A stretch of DNA of 64,000 nucleotides from Streptomyces formicae (GTDB lineage: Bacteria > Actinomycetota > Actinomycetes > Streptomycetales > Streptomycetaceae): contig NZ_CP022685.1 in the NCBI RefSeq assembly GCF_002556545.1, forward strand, positions 7,170,001 through 7,234,000. The letters run 5' to 3'. Below the pieces are notes generated by a model, which saw nothing but the letters and a program-made list of their open reading frames with translations, was not told the origin of the DNA and made no database searches. A program made the position numbers and the translations under genes. Below are positions 8,621 through 17,603 of the stretch, in pieces; positions within the stretch are counted from its first letter, which is position 1; every line of letters begins with the position of its first letter.

Positions 8621-9883
8621 ATGAGGAATCGAATAATCGCCACCGGTGCGGCAACGCTCGCCATGGCCATGGGACTCAGCGCCTGCAGCGGCGACAGCGA
8701 CAGCGGGGACAGCAAGACGATCAAGCTGGTCGCGGCCGACTACGGCGACAAGGCGTCGAACGCCTCCAAGGTCTACTGGGCCGACGTGAAGAAGGAGTTC
8801 GAGAAGGAGAACAAGGGCTACAAGGTCGACGTCCAGGTCATCAACTGGAACGAGATCGACAAGTCCGTGAAGAACATGATCCAGGCGGGCAACGAGCCCG
8901 ACCTGCTCCAGACCGGCGGCTACGCCGACAAGGTCGCGGACGACCTGCTCTACAAGGCGGACGAGGTGATGTCCGCCAAGACCCGCGAGAACCTCATCCC
9001 CACCTTCGCCAAGGCCGGTGAGGTCGACGGCACCCAGTACGGCATCCCGTGGGTCTCCTCCAGCCGCGTGATGTTCTACAACAAGGCCGTCTTCAAGAAG
9101 GCGGGCATCAAGTCCCCGCCCAAGACGTGGGACGAACTGGCCGCCGACGCCAAGAAGATCAAGTCCAAGAAGGCCGCGGAGACCCCCTACGCGCTGCCGC
9201 TCGGCCCCGAGGAGACCCAGGGCGAGTCGCTGATGTGGGAGCTCGGCAACGGTGGCGGTTACACCGACGCCGAGGGCAAGTACACCATCGACAGCGCGAA
9301 GAACGTCGAGACCTTCGACTGGCTGAAGACCAACCTGGTCAAGCCCGGCCTGACGTACGCCAACCCCGCCTCCACGGACCGCAAGACGGCCTTCGCCGAC
9401 TTCGCGGCGGGCAAGGTCGGCATGCTCAACGGCCACCCGAGCCTGATCCAGATGGCCAAGGAGGGCAAGGTCGACTACGGCGTCGCGCCCATCCCCGGCA
9501 AGACGGGCCCGCTGGCCAGCACCCTCGGCGTGGCCGACTGGATGATGGCGTTCAAGGACGGCGGCGCGGAGAAGGAGGGCGTGAAGAAGTTCCTGGACTT
9601 CACGTACACCAAGAAGATGCTGCAGTTCGACGAGATGTACAACCTGATGCCGGTCACCCAGGACACGCTGAAGGACATGCAGTCCAGCGGCAAGCACAAG
9701 GACCTGGAGCCGTTCTTCAAGGTGCTGCCCCAGGCCAAGTTCTACCCGCTGGGCGACACCACCTGGGACCTCGTCTCCGCCGAGATGAAGAAGACCGGCG
9801 GCAAGGCCGTCGTCGACGACCCCAAGCAGGTGCTCGGCGACCTCCAGAAGAAGGCGGAGACGGCGACGGCGGAGGCCAAGTAG
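8621..9883 (+). CDS. Sugar ABC transporter substrate-binding lipoprotein
   Basis: Family 1 solute-binding protein of 420 aa with a lipoprotein signal (lipobox LSAC at residues 19-22, then a Ser/Asp/Gly linker). The mature part has the usual two-lobe pattern (GIPWVSSSRVMFYN, KTWDEL, GKVGMLNGHP). ATG 8621 follows a weak AAAGGG at 8604-8609. It is distinct from NgcE in sequence and lacks the Tat-like start. Context (dre-like site, ngc genes next door) suggests an amino-sugar or chito-oligosaccharide ligand. I do not recognise it as DasA and give no symbol. Confidence 0.85.
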   Translation: MRNRIIATGAATLAMAMGLSACSGDSDSGDSKTIKLVAADYGDKASNASKVYWADVKKEFEKENKGYKVDVQVINWNEIDKSVKNMIQAGNEPDLLQTGGYADKVADDLLYKADEVMSAKTRENLIPTFAKAGEVDGTQYGIPWVSSSRVMFYNKAVFKKAGIKSPPKTWDELAADAKKIKSKKAAETPYALPLGPEETQGESLMWELGNGGGYTDAEGKYTIDSAKNVETFDWLKTNLVKPGLTYANPASTDRKTAFADFAAGKVGMLNGHPSLIQMAKEGKVDYGVAPIPGKTGPLASTLGVADWMMAFKDGGAEKEGVKKFLDFTYTKKMLQFDEMYNLMPVTQDTLKDMQSSGKHKDLEPFFKVLPQAKFYPLGDTTWDLVSAEMKKTGGKAVVDDPKQVLGDLQKKAETATAEAK

Positions 9884-9905
9884 CCCTCCCGGCCCGGCCG
9901 TGGCC

Positions 9906-9927
9906 GACGGGGCCAACGGGCCCCGTC
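9906..9927 (+). promoter_or_regulatory. Intercistronic hairpin between binding protein and permeases
   Basis: GACGGGGCC (9906-9914) and GGCCCCGTC (9919-9927) form a perfect 9-bp stem with an AACG loop, 23 bp after the binding-protein stop. Such hairpins commonly stabilise the upstream mRNA or attenuate transcription so the binding protein is made in excess over the permeases. Confidence 0.65.
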
Positions 9928-9942
9928 AGCACCGCACTTCCC

Positions 9943-9978
9943 CTCGTTCGCCCAGTTCGCCTCGTTCACCCAGTTCGC
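9943..9978 (+). repeat. Two-copy 18-bp tandem repeat in transporter leader
   Basis: CTCGTTCGCCCAGTTCGC at 9943-9960 is repeated at 9961-9978 with one change (G to A). It fills the gap between the intercistronic hairpin and the AAGGAG of the permease gene. No function is evident; it may be a slippage product. Confidence 0.7.
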
Positions 9979-9989
9979 AAGGAGACCTT

Positions 9990-10937
9990 GTGTCACTGAA
10001 GGCCCCTCCGTCCCCGGCCGAGTCCGGCCGGGGACGGGGCGGGCGCGCACCCAGGCCTGTCAGCCGCCGCAGCGGCATAGCCAGGCTTGGCCCGCTGCCC
10101 TGGATCGCGCCCGTCATCCTGCTGATCCTCGCCGTGGTCGTCTGGCCCGTCGTCGAGCTGATCCGTACCTCGTTCCTCAACATCTCCATCGCCGGCAAGG
10201 TGCGCGGCAGCGCCGGGACCGACAAGTTCAAGAAGCTCTTCGAGGAGAGCGACTTCGGCTCCGTCCTCATGTGGACGGTGGTGTGGACGGTCGTCGTCGT
10301 CACCGTGACGATGCTGCTCTCGCTGGCCCTCGCCCAGCTGTTCAACCAGAAGTTCCCCGGCCGCCGCATCACCCGCTGGGCGCTCATCGCCCCCTGGGCG
10401 GCATCCGTCCTGATGACCGCCATCGGCTTCAAGTGGATGCTCAACCAGACCGCGGGCGTGCTCAACACCCTGATGCTTGACCTGGGCCTGATCGACAGCT
10501 CCAAGGACTGGCTCGGCAAGGCGGAGACCGCCTGGCCGTGGATGATGGCCGTCGCCGTCTTCGTGTCGCTCCCCTTCACCACGTACACGCTGCTCGCCGG
10601 ACTCCAGACCATCCCGCAGGACGTCTACGAGGCGTCGCGCATCGACGGCGCGGGCCCCTGGCAGACCTACCGCCACATCACGCTCCCGATGCTGCGGCCC
10701 GCGTTCCTCGTCGGCGTGGTCATCAACCTCATCAACGTCTTCAACTCCTTCCCGATCATCTGGGCCATGACCCAGGGCGGTCCGGGCTACGACACCTCCA
10801 CGTCGATGGTGTTCATGTACAAGCTGAAGGAGACCGACATCGGTGAGTCCGCGGCCATGTCGGTCGTCAACTTCCTGATGGTCGTGGTGCTCGTGCTGAT
10901 CTTCCTGAAGGTCAGCCGGTGGAACGAGGAGGACTGA
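9990..10937 (+). CDS. Sugar ABC transporter permease (MalF-like)
   Basis: Inner-membrane permease, 315 aa. GTG 9990 lies 5 bp after AAGGAG (9979-9984). A basic N-terminus of about 35 residues is followed by TM1 (PLPWIAPVILLILAVVVWPVV) and five further hydrophobic segments; the EAA loop is EASRIDGAGPWQTY around residues 212-225. The stop overlaps the next start by one base (TGATG), so the two permeases are translationally coupled. It works with the binding protein encoded upstream. Confidence 0.9.
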   Translation: MSLKAPPSPAESGRGRGGRAPRPVSRRSGIARLGPLPWIAPVILLILAVVVWPVVELIRTSFLNISIAGKVRGSAGTDKFKKLFEESDFGSVLMWTVVWTVVVVTVTMLLSLALAQLFNQKFPGRRITRWALIAPWAASVLMTAIGFKWMLNQTAGVLNTLMLDLGLIDSSKDWLGKAETAWPWMMAVAVFVSLPFTTYTLLAGLQTIPQDVYEASRIDGAGPWQTYRHITLPMLRPAFLVGVVINLINVFNSFPIIWAMTQGGPGYDTSTSMVFMYKLKETDIGESAAMSVVNFLMVVVLVLIFLKVSRWNEED

Positions 10938-11818
10938 TGGCCACCGTGACGGCGACCCGCCCCGCGCCCCGGAAGGACGGCGGGCCCAAGAAGCCGCGGC
11001 GCACCTTCCGGCCCCGCACCCTGGTCATCACGGCCTTCGCCTGGCTCCTCGCGGCGATCTTCCTCGCGCCGTACCTGGAGATGATCGTCACCGCGCTGCG
11101 CCCCAAGGAGGAGCTGCGCGATCGCACGTACCTGCCCCAGAACCTGGAGTGGGCCAACTTCGTCGACGTCTGGAAGGAGTCGGACCTCGGCCAGAACCTC
11201 CAGGTCACGCTCCTGGTGGCGGGCGGTGCCACGCTCCTGGTCCTGCTGGTCTCGCTGCCCGCCGCGTACTACACGGCACGCATGCGCTACCGGGGCCGCA
11301 AGCTCTTCCTGCTCCTGGTCCTGGTCACCCAGATGTTCCAGCCGACGGCCCTCCTGGTCGGTCTCTACCGCGAGTTCCACCAGCTGGACATGCTCAACTC
11401 GGTCTGGACCCTGATCCTCACCAACGCGGCGTTCAACCTGGCCTTCGCGGTGTGGATCCTGACGGCGTACATCTCCTCGATCCCCCCGGAGCTGGAGGAG
11501 GCCGCCATGGTCGACGGCACGAGCCGCTTCGGCGCGATGGTCAAGGTGACGCTGCCGCTGGCCCTGCCGGGCGTGGTGACGGCCGTGATCTTCACCTTCA
11601 TCACGTCCTGGAACGAGTTCGTGATGGGCCTGACCCTGACCACCCAGCCGGACAAGCAGCCGCTGACGGTCGGCATCAACAACTTCATCGGCAACTACAC
11701 GGTGCAGTGGAACTACCTGTTCGCGGCGTCCGTGGTCGCTATCGTTCCCGTCATCGTGCTGTTCGCGTTCATCGAGCGGCACGTGGTGTCGGGGCTCACG
11801 GCGGGGTCGGTGAAGTAA
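10937..11818 (+). CDS. Sugar ABC transporter permease (MalG-like)
   Basis: Partner permease, 293 aa, six TM segments, EAA loop EAAMVDGTSRFGAM around residues 190-203, C-terminus GLTAGSVK. ATG 10937 overlaps the preceding stop (TGATG), with GAGGAGG just before it. It completes a binding protein/two-permease importer with no ATPase gene, as in the ngc operon, and so probably also uses MsiK. Confidence 0.9.
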   Translation: MATVTATRPAPRKDGGPKKPRRTFRPRTLVITAFAWLLAAIFLAPYLEMIVTALRPKEELRDRTYLPQNLEWANFVDVWKESDLGQNLQVTLLVAGGATLLVLLVSLPAAYYTARMRYRGRKLFLLLVLVTQMFQPTALLVGLYREFHQLDMLNSVWTLILTNAAFNLAFAVWILTAYISSIPPELEEAAMVDGTSRFGAMVKVTLPLALPGVVTAVIFTFITSWNEFVMGLTLTTQPDKQPLTVGINNFIGNYTVQWNYLFAASVVAIVPVIVLFAFIERHVVSGLTAGSVK

Positions 11819-11824
11819 CGCGTG

Positions 11825-12325
11825 ATGGGGCGGGGTCAGTTGGATCAGGATCGGTTGACGCGGGAGATCGGGGAACTGTCCGACGAGGCCGCCGTCCAGG
11901 CGCTCGCGGCCGTGGCCGAGGAGCTCGGGCTCCTCGGCGCGGCACGCCAGTACGACTGGGACGAGGCGGAGTTGAGCGAAACGCTCGACGCCGGGTATGT
12001 CGACGCGTATCTGAGCCCGGGACAACCGGTAGCGTCCGAAGGGGAGTTGGCGCGCGCCACCCTGGTGTACGTGGCCTCCCTGGGGGAGGACATGGCGCGT
12101 ACGGTGAACGAGGCCGCCGACTTCGCCCGCTCGCCGGGCGAGCGGTCCCTGCTCATGACGATCGGGGTGCCCGTGCTCGTCGTCGTGGTCCTGCAGACCG
12201 AGGTGCTCGTGAAGCGGGACACGCGCGGCAAGTGGAGCCTGACCATCCATAAGAAGGCCATGAAGGACGCGGCTCTCGGACGGGTGTTCACGGCGCTGCT
12301 GTCGCGGATCGGTGGGGGCCAGTAG
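11825..12325 (+). CDS. Small membrane protein paired with the CHAT protease gene
   Basis: Unrecognised protein of 166 aa. Residues 1-100 are acidic and helical (REIGELSDEAAVQ, ELSETLDAGYVDAY); one TM segment follows around residues 115-132 (LLMTIGVPVLVVVVL), then a basic C-terminal 35 residues (KRDTRGKWSLTIHKKAMK). The start is ATG 11825, or GTG 11822 immediately before it; no RBS is evident. It lies 6 bp after the permease gene and 26 bp before the CHAT gene, so it may be read from the transporter promoter. Its fixed spacing to the CHAT gene suggests it is the membrane partner, regulator or target of that protease. This is inference. Confidence 0.75.
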   Translation: MGRGQLDQDRLTREIGELSDEAAVQALAAVAEELGLLGAARQYDWDEAELSETLDAGYVDAYLSPGQPVASEGELARATLVYVASLGEDMARTVNEAADFARSPGERSLLMTIGVPVLVVVVLQTEVLVKRDTRGKWSLTIHKKAMKDAALGRVFTALLSRIGGGQ

Positions 12326-12351
12326 GAGGCGGGCAGCGGCAAGGGGGCGGG

Positions 12352-15300
12352 ATGGCGGTCTCGGCGAGGGCGTCGTACGCGTGGCGCTGCGAGGAGTGCG
12401 AGCGCGAGAGCGACGCCGTCGTGTGGCGCGTGATCGACGCCCGTGAACGCGCCGACGTGCTGGCCGAGCCGGGCCAGGGGCTGTCGTGGGTGGACTGCCC
12501 CGGCTGCGGGACGCGGGCGTACGTCGACGCTCCGCTGCTGGTCCTGCGGCCGGGCGTTACGGCGCCGCTGCTGCTCGCGCTCTCCCTCGACGAACTCAGG
12601 GGCGACTCCTCGGAGTCGGTGACCGCGCTGCTCGGCGAAGCCGAACGGTCCGGTGCCTTCCTGGGCGACGCCTTCGAAGGGCAGCTGATCCCGCTGCCGC
12701 GCAGGCTCCTGCCCGTCGTCCTGGCCCGCGACCTCGACCGGGACCTGGCCGACCCCGCCGCGGCCCGCGCGGCATTGGAGCAGGCGGGGCAGCCGACGGT
12801 CGACAACTACGGGACCTTCCTCCAGTACCTCGCGGAGAGCCGCGAGGACGCCAGGGTGGACCGGCTGCTCTACGCCGTGCTGACCAGCTTGCCGGACGCG
12901 CTCGACGAACTCCTGCGTACGGAACCGGAGTTGACGCAAGGGACCCGAGTGCGTGACGCCGGGCGCGAAGAGCTGCGCAACGCGGCAGGCACCCCCATCG
13001 AGTCGGTGCTCGACAGGCGCCAGCGGCTCCTGGAGGAACTCTGCGACGGACACACCCCGCAGGACGAGGCGGTGCGGCGCTACTTCGCGTCCCTGAGCGA
13101 GTTCGGGGGCGATCTGAAGGCGCGGCTGCACGAGCTGTACGAGACGGCCTTCGCCGCCGAGGGGCTCGACGGCATCGAGGCGGCACGCGAGGGCCTCGCG
13201 CTCGCCGCCGACCTCGGCGAGGAGGAGACGGAGACCTCGCTCGCCGCGCTGCTCGGCGAACGTCTGGTGGCCGCCGTCCACGCCGGACTCGACGCCGACC
13301 TGTCCGAGGCGTTCGGGCTGCTCGAACACGCGCTGGCCAGGCTGCCCGAGGGCAGCTTCGAGTGGGTGCGCACCGCCAACAACCTCGCCAGCGCCCACTA
13401 CTCGCGTGACGACGGCGACCGCCTGGAGGTCTGGGAGACGGCCCGCGACCTCCTGGCGCGCGCGAGCCGCCTGGACCGCCGGGAGCACCCCGAATTCTGG
13501 GCGAGGATCCAGACCAACTACGGACTGCACCTCTCGGAGCGGCCGGGCGGCGATGCCACCGACCTCACCCTCGGCATCGACCACATCAGGGCCGGACTCG
13601 AAGAGCGCTCCCCGGAACGCTCCACGGTCAACTGGGCCTACTCCATGGTCAACCTCGGCCTGCTCCTCTCCCGCCGCGCGGAGTCCGACGACGCGGGCGA
13701 GGCGGAGCGCTGCTATCGAGGCGCCCTCGATCACCTCGCCCCCGGCGACGACCCCGCCCTCTGGTCCCAGGCCCAGTGCAACCTGGCCGACCTGCTGCTC
13801 ACCCGCGACCCGCCGGACGCCCACGGCGCGCGGGCCGCCGCGACCGCCGCGCTCGACCTGTCCGCGGCCCGCCCCGGCCTCCTCAACACCGGGCGCGTCA
13901 CCTGGCTCCTCGCCCAGGCCGTCGACCTGCTCGAAGGCCCCGACAGCGCCGAGAGCGTCCGGCTGCGCCGCGCGGCCCTGGCCGCCACCTCGCCCACTCT
14001 CGCGCCCTCCCTGCACCTGAACATCGCCAGGGAACTCGTCAACTCCTACGCGGAGGCGAAGCGTTGGGAGGACGCGGCCGACGTGGCGTCCGGCATGCTG
14101 ACCGCCGTGGGCGCGCTCTACGACGCCCAGGTCACCGTCGCGAGCCGCCGGGGCGTGCTCGTGCAGGTGGACAGGCTCGCCCGCTGGACCGCGTTCCTCC
14201 TCGCCCGCGCGGGCCGTGTCGAACGCGCGGTGGAGGCGATCGAGCGCGGCCTCGCCTGCGAGCTCTCCGTGGTCGCGGGGCGGGGCGCCGCGGACCTGGC
14301 GGAACTCGACCAGGTCGACCCCGTCATGGCCCGTCGCTACCGCGACGCACAGGCCCGCTACGGCGCCTCGGTCACCGAACCGTCCGCGATGACGCCCGCG
14401 GGACTCGCCCCCACGGCACGTGAACAGGCCGTCGCGGAACGCGCCCTGCGCACGGTGGTCGAGGAGATCCGGACGATCCCCGGCTTCGAGGACTTCCTGC
14501 GCACCACCGAACTGCGGGACATCGCCAGGGCCGCCGCCGGGGTGCCGCTCGCGTACCTCGTCAACGCGCCCTGGGGCAGCTACGTCCTGGTGGTCACCGG
14601 CACGGAACCCGCCGTGCGGGCCGTGCACGTCCCCGAGGTCACCAGCATCACCCTGCTGCGGCTCCTGGTCATGGACCCGGAGGACGACACCACCGGCCTC
14701 TGGCTCGTACAACAGGCCACGCGGCTCAGACGGCGCCGCGAGTTCCCCGCCACCCTGGAGCGGCTGACGGCCCTCGCGCCGCTGATGCGCCCGCTCGCCG
14801 AACTCCTCGCGGAGGATCCGGCGAAGGGGGCGGTCGTCGTGCCGACCGGCCTGCTCGGCCTCGCCCCGCTGCACGCCGTACCGCTCGGCCCCGACCCCGA
14901 CCGGGTCGTCGACGACATCGGCACCCTGGTCGTCGCCCCGTCCGCCGCGGTCCACGCCGTGTCCCGCGCCAGGGCGGCGCGCCCGCCGGAAGCCGTCCCG
15001 CGCCTGGTCGCCGTCACCGACCCCGACGGATCGCTGCCCGGCAGCCGCAGCGAACTGGCGGAGATCCTCGACCTGTTCGGGCCGCGGGGCGAGGCCGGCC
15101 ACGCGGTCGGGGCCGACGCGACCGTGAGCTGGGTGCTCGATCACCTCGCCGAGGCGTCGTACCTGCACCTGAGCTGCCACGGGAGCTCGGGCACGGAGAG
15201 CCAGGGCGGCTCACTGGCACTGGCCGACGGCCACCTGGACATGGACACGCTCGTACGCCACCGACTCCCGCTCTGCCGCCTGACGGTGGCCAGCGCCTGC

Positions 15301-15663
15301 CAGTCGGGCCACTACGGCATCATCGAGACCCCCGACGAATTCCTCGGACTGCCCGCCGCCTTCCTCCAGGCGGGCGCCGCCTGCGCGGTGACCAGCCTGT
15401 GGCAGGTGGACGACATGGCGACCGCGTTCCTGATGACGCGCTTCTACGAACTCCTCTTCGAGGGGCACGGGCCCGTGCCCGCGCTGCGCCTCGCGCGCGG
15501 GTGGCTGCGACGCCTCACGTGGGACGGGCTCGGGCGGTACGCGGACGAGCACCGGCACCTGGCGGACCTGAGCGCGCGGTACGCCGTCCCCGGGACGCCG
15601 ACGACCGAGCGGCCCTTCGCCTCGCCGGTCCATTGGGGGGCGTTCACGGCGTGGGGGATGTGA
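12352..15663 (+). CDS. CHAT-domain cysteine protease with zinc ribbon and TPR repeats
   Basis: Large cytosolic protein of 1103 aa. The N-terminus has a CxxC pair (C13, C16) and a second (C49, C52), resembling a CpXC-type zinc ribbon. Residues of about 250-700 are a helical TPR-like array (SMVNLGLLLSRRAESDDAGEAERCYRGA style units). The C-terminal third is a CHAT (caspase-like) domain with the catalytic His in HLSCHG (H943) and Cys in SACQSG (C983), followed by LPAAFLQAGAACAVTSLW, the usual CHAT continuation. Both catalytic residues are present, so it should be active. GGGGGCGGG precedes ATG 12352. CHAT proteins act as protease effectors in bacterial immunity (e.g. TPR-CHAT/Craspase) and in signalling. 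Its trigger is probably read by the ribbon or TPR part. Confidence 0.87.
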   Translation: MAVSARASYAWRCEECERESDAVVWRVIDARERADVLAEPGQGLSWVDCPGCGTRAYVDAPLLVLRPGVTAPLLLALSLDELRGDSSESVTALLGEAERSGAFLGDAFEGQLIPLPRRLLPVVLARDLDRDLADPAAARAALEQAGQPTVDNYGTFLQYLAESREDARVDRLLYAVLTSLPDALDELLRTEPELTQGTRVRDAGREELRNAAGTPIESVLDRRQRLLEELCDGHTPQDEAVRRYFASLSEFGGDLKARLHELYETAFAAEGLDGIEAAREGLALAADLGEEETETSLAALLGERLVAAVHAGLDADLSEAFGLLEHALARLPEGSFEWVRTANNLASAHYSRDDGDRLEVWETARDLLARASRLDRREHPEFWARIQTNYGLHLSERPGGDATDLTLGIDHIRAGLEERSPERSTVNWAYSMVNLGLLLSRRAESDDAGEAERCYRGALDHLAPGDDPALWSQAQCNLADLLLTRDPPDAHGARAAATAALDLSAARPGLLNTGRVTWLLAQAVDLLEGPDSAESVRLRRAALAATSPTLAPSLHLNIARELVNSYAEAKRWEDAADVASGMLTAVGALYDAQVTVASRRGVLVQVDRLARWTAFLLARAGRVERAVEAIERGLACELSVVAGRGAADLAELDQVDPVMARRYRDAQARYGASVTEPSAMTPAGLAPTAREQAVAERALRTVVEEIRTIPGFEDFLRTTELRDIARAAAGVPLAYLVNAPWGSYVLVVTGTEPAVRAVHVPEVTSITLLRLLVMDPEDDTTGLWLVQQATRLRRRREFPATLERLTALAPLMRPLAELLAEDPAKGAVVVPTGLLGLAPLHAVPLGPDPDRVVDDIGTLVVAPSAAVHAVSRARAARPPEAVPRLVAVTDPDGSLPGSRSELAEILDLFGPRGEAGHAVGADATVSWVLDHLAEASYLHLSCHGSSGTESQGGSLALADGHLDMDTLVRHRLPLCRLTVASACQSGHYGIIETPDEFLGLPAAFLQAGAACAVTSLWQVDDMATAFLMTRFYELLFEGHGPVPALRLARGWLRRLTWDGLGRYADEHRHLADLSARYAVPGTPTTERPFASPVHWGAFTAWGM

Positions 15664-15687
15664 GCGGCCGACGGGCGGGCGGCGCTG

Positions 15688-17319
15688 TCAGGCGCGCGAG
15701 GTCGGCCCGTTCTCGTCGAGCGTGTAGAGGCGGACCGGGTCGGGCGTTCCGGGGGCGTTGATCCGCATGAGCGTGTAGCGCCCGGCCGTCGGCCCCGTCG
15801 CGGTCACCGTCACCTGGTAGCGCACCTCCCTGCCGTTCGCGCAGCTGGGCTCGCAGACCACGTGCCACCCCAGCCCGGTGGCGCGGGCGACGGGCGTGCC
15901 CCAGCCCGACCACACCAGGTTCAGCAGCCCGGCCTTTCCGTCGCCGCAGGCGAGCAGGAGAGAGTCCGGCCGGGTCAGCCTCTTCCCCTCGCAGTCGGCG
16001 ATCGCCGCGGGCCGCGTGCTCGGCCGGGTCTCGATCCGCGTCGGGGGCCGCCGGGACGGCTCGCGGACGGCCGACGGTCCCGTCTCGGGCCTCGTCGCCT
16101 GCTCGACGGGCGCCTCCGTGGTCGCCTCCGGGCTCGGCTGTTCGGGCGTACGGTCGGGCGTCGGTTCGACCGGCGCGGTCGCCCGGGGCGGCCTCTCGAC
16201 GGTGCGGGTGTCGCCGCCGCCCCCGGGGTCCAGGGCGATGACGGCCGCGGCGGTCAGCGCGGCGACCGCGACGGCCGTCCCCGCGAGGACGGCTAATCGG
16301 GGCCGGGCAGGGCCCGACACGGGCTCCGGGGCGGCGGACGGTGCCTCGATCACGACGGCGTCCCCGTCGTCCCCGTCCCCTCCTCCATCCCGTGCGAGAT
16401 CCGCCAACTCCCGCGTACGAAGCTCCAGTTCCTCCTGGAGCCGGGCGATCTCGGCCTGCTGCGCCGCGATCAGCTCGTGCACCTCGGCAGGCCAGGGGCG
16501 GGCCGTCCGCGCGATCCTGCCGATGTCGTCGAGCAGCCGGGCGGGGCTCGGGCGTGCGGCGGGGTCCTTGGCCAGGCAGCGGGCGACCAGGGGCCTGACC
16601 TTCGCGGGCAGCGCGCCGAGGTCGGGTTCGGCGTACACGATGTTGTAGAGGGTCCCCGGCACCGAGGGTCCGTTGAACGGGCACGTGCCGGTACACGCCA
16701 TGAACAGGACCGTCCCCAGGGAGAAGACGTCGCTCGCGGGGCCGATGGGCTGTCCCTGGGCCTGCTCGGGCGACATGAAGCCGGGGGAGCCGACGAGCCC
16801 GCCGGAGCGGGTCAGTTCGGTGCCGCTCCCGCCCTCGGTGGCGCGGGCGATGCCGAAGTCGATGACCCGGGGCCCTTCGTCGGTGAGCAGCACGTTGGAC
16901 GGCTTCAGATCCCGGTGCACGAGCCCGGCCCCGTGGATGTCGACCAGGGCGGCGGCGAGCCCGGCCGCCATGCGCAGCACCGCTTCCTCGGGAAGCGCGC
17001 CGACGGCCGTCACGGCCTCCTGGAGGGAGGGTCCCGGCACGAACTCCGAGGTCAGCCACGGCTCTTCGGCGTCCGCATCGGCATCGATCACCGCCGACGT
17101 ATGCGCTCCCGACACCTTGCGGGAGGCCGCCACCTCGCGGCGGAACCGGGCCCGGAAGCCGTCATCCTCGACGAACTGCGCGCGCACCTGCTTCAGCGCG
17201 ACCAGGCCCCCGTCGGGGGCGCTGCTCAGCAGCACCCTTCCCATGCCGCCCTTGCCCAGTTCCGCGATCGAGCGGTAACGCCCGATCTCCGCCGGATCGT
17301 TCTCCGTCAGCCGTTCCAC
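15688..17319 (-). CDS. Membrane Ser/Thr protein kinase (PknB-like)
   Basis: Hanks-type kinase, 543 aa from GTG 17319 (GGGGGA upstream on the minus strand; longer frames to 17472 lack family support). Motifs: glycine loop GKGGMG (22-27), Lys43, Glu62, HRDLKPSN (135-142), DFG (154-156), SPEQ. After the kinase domain come a short coiled coil (QQAEIARLQEELELRTREL), a Ser/Pro-rich stretch, one TM (LAVLAGTAVAVAALTAAAVIAL), a long Pro/Thr/Glu-rich linker and an extracellular domain of about 100 residues with four Cys and no PASTA repeat. It converges on the CHAT gene with a 24-bp gap. It probably senses an envelope signal through the Cys domain; any link to the CHAT protein is inference. Confidence 0.9.
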   Translation of the reverse strand: MERLTENDPAEIGRYRSIAELGKGGMGRVLLSSAPDGGLVALKQVRAQFVEDDGFRARFRREVAASRKVSGAHTSAVIDADADAEEPWLTSEFVPGPSLQEAVTAVGALPEEAVLRMAAGLAAALVDIHGAGLVHRDLKPSNVLLTDEGPRVIDFGIARATEGGSGTELTRSGGLVGSPGFMSPEQAQGQPIGPASDVFSLGTVLFMACTGTCPFNGPSVPGTLYNIVYAEPDLGALPAKVRPLVARCLAKDPAARPSPARLLDDIGRIARTARPWPAEVHELIAAQQAEIARLQEELELRTRELADLARDGGGDGDDGDAVVIEAPSAAPEPVSGPARPRLAVLAGTAVAVAALTAAAVIALDPGGGGDTRTVERPPRATAPVEPTPDRTPEQPSPEATTEAPVEQATRPETGPSAVREPSRRPPTRIETRPSTRPAAIADCEGKRLTRPDSLLLACGDGKAGLLNLVWSGWGTPVARATGLGWHVVCEPSCANGREVRYQVTVTATGPTAGRYTLMRINAPGTPDPVRLYTLDENGPTSRA

Positions 17320-17603
17320 CGAGTCCCCCGGATCATCAGAGCCGTTCAACGGACCAAGCAGCGTCTCGTGTGCCGTGAGCCCGGGGCAAGAGGGCCGGTG
17401 GCCCCGGGGGAGGGGCCGCTCGCCGTGCCGACACCTCTCACTGCCGGACGACGCAGGCCGGATCTCCGTCAAGGACTTGACTGCGGCATCTCCTACAGCA
17501 GAGTTTGGAGTTCACAACTTGTACATGGCCCGGTGCTCATTTCCGAGGCCGGCGTCACGGGTGGCTTCGGGGTCGCCCGAAATAGGGCAAAGGGTGAGAG
17601 TCA

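Noticed and set aside
8621..11818. Identification of the second importer as dasABC
   Set aside because: A dre-like site fits, but dasABC normally adjoins dasR, which is absent, and I could not confirm DasA-specific sequence.
11845..15180. 1111-codon open frame on the minus strand
   Set aside because: It is antisense to the CHAT gene, which has clear domains and third-position GC bias. The antisense translation is Arg/Gly/Asp/Val-rich with no motif.
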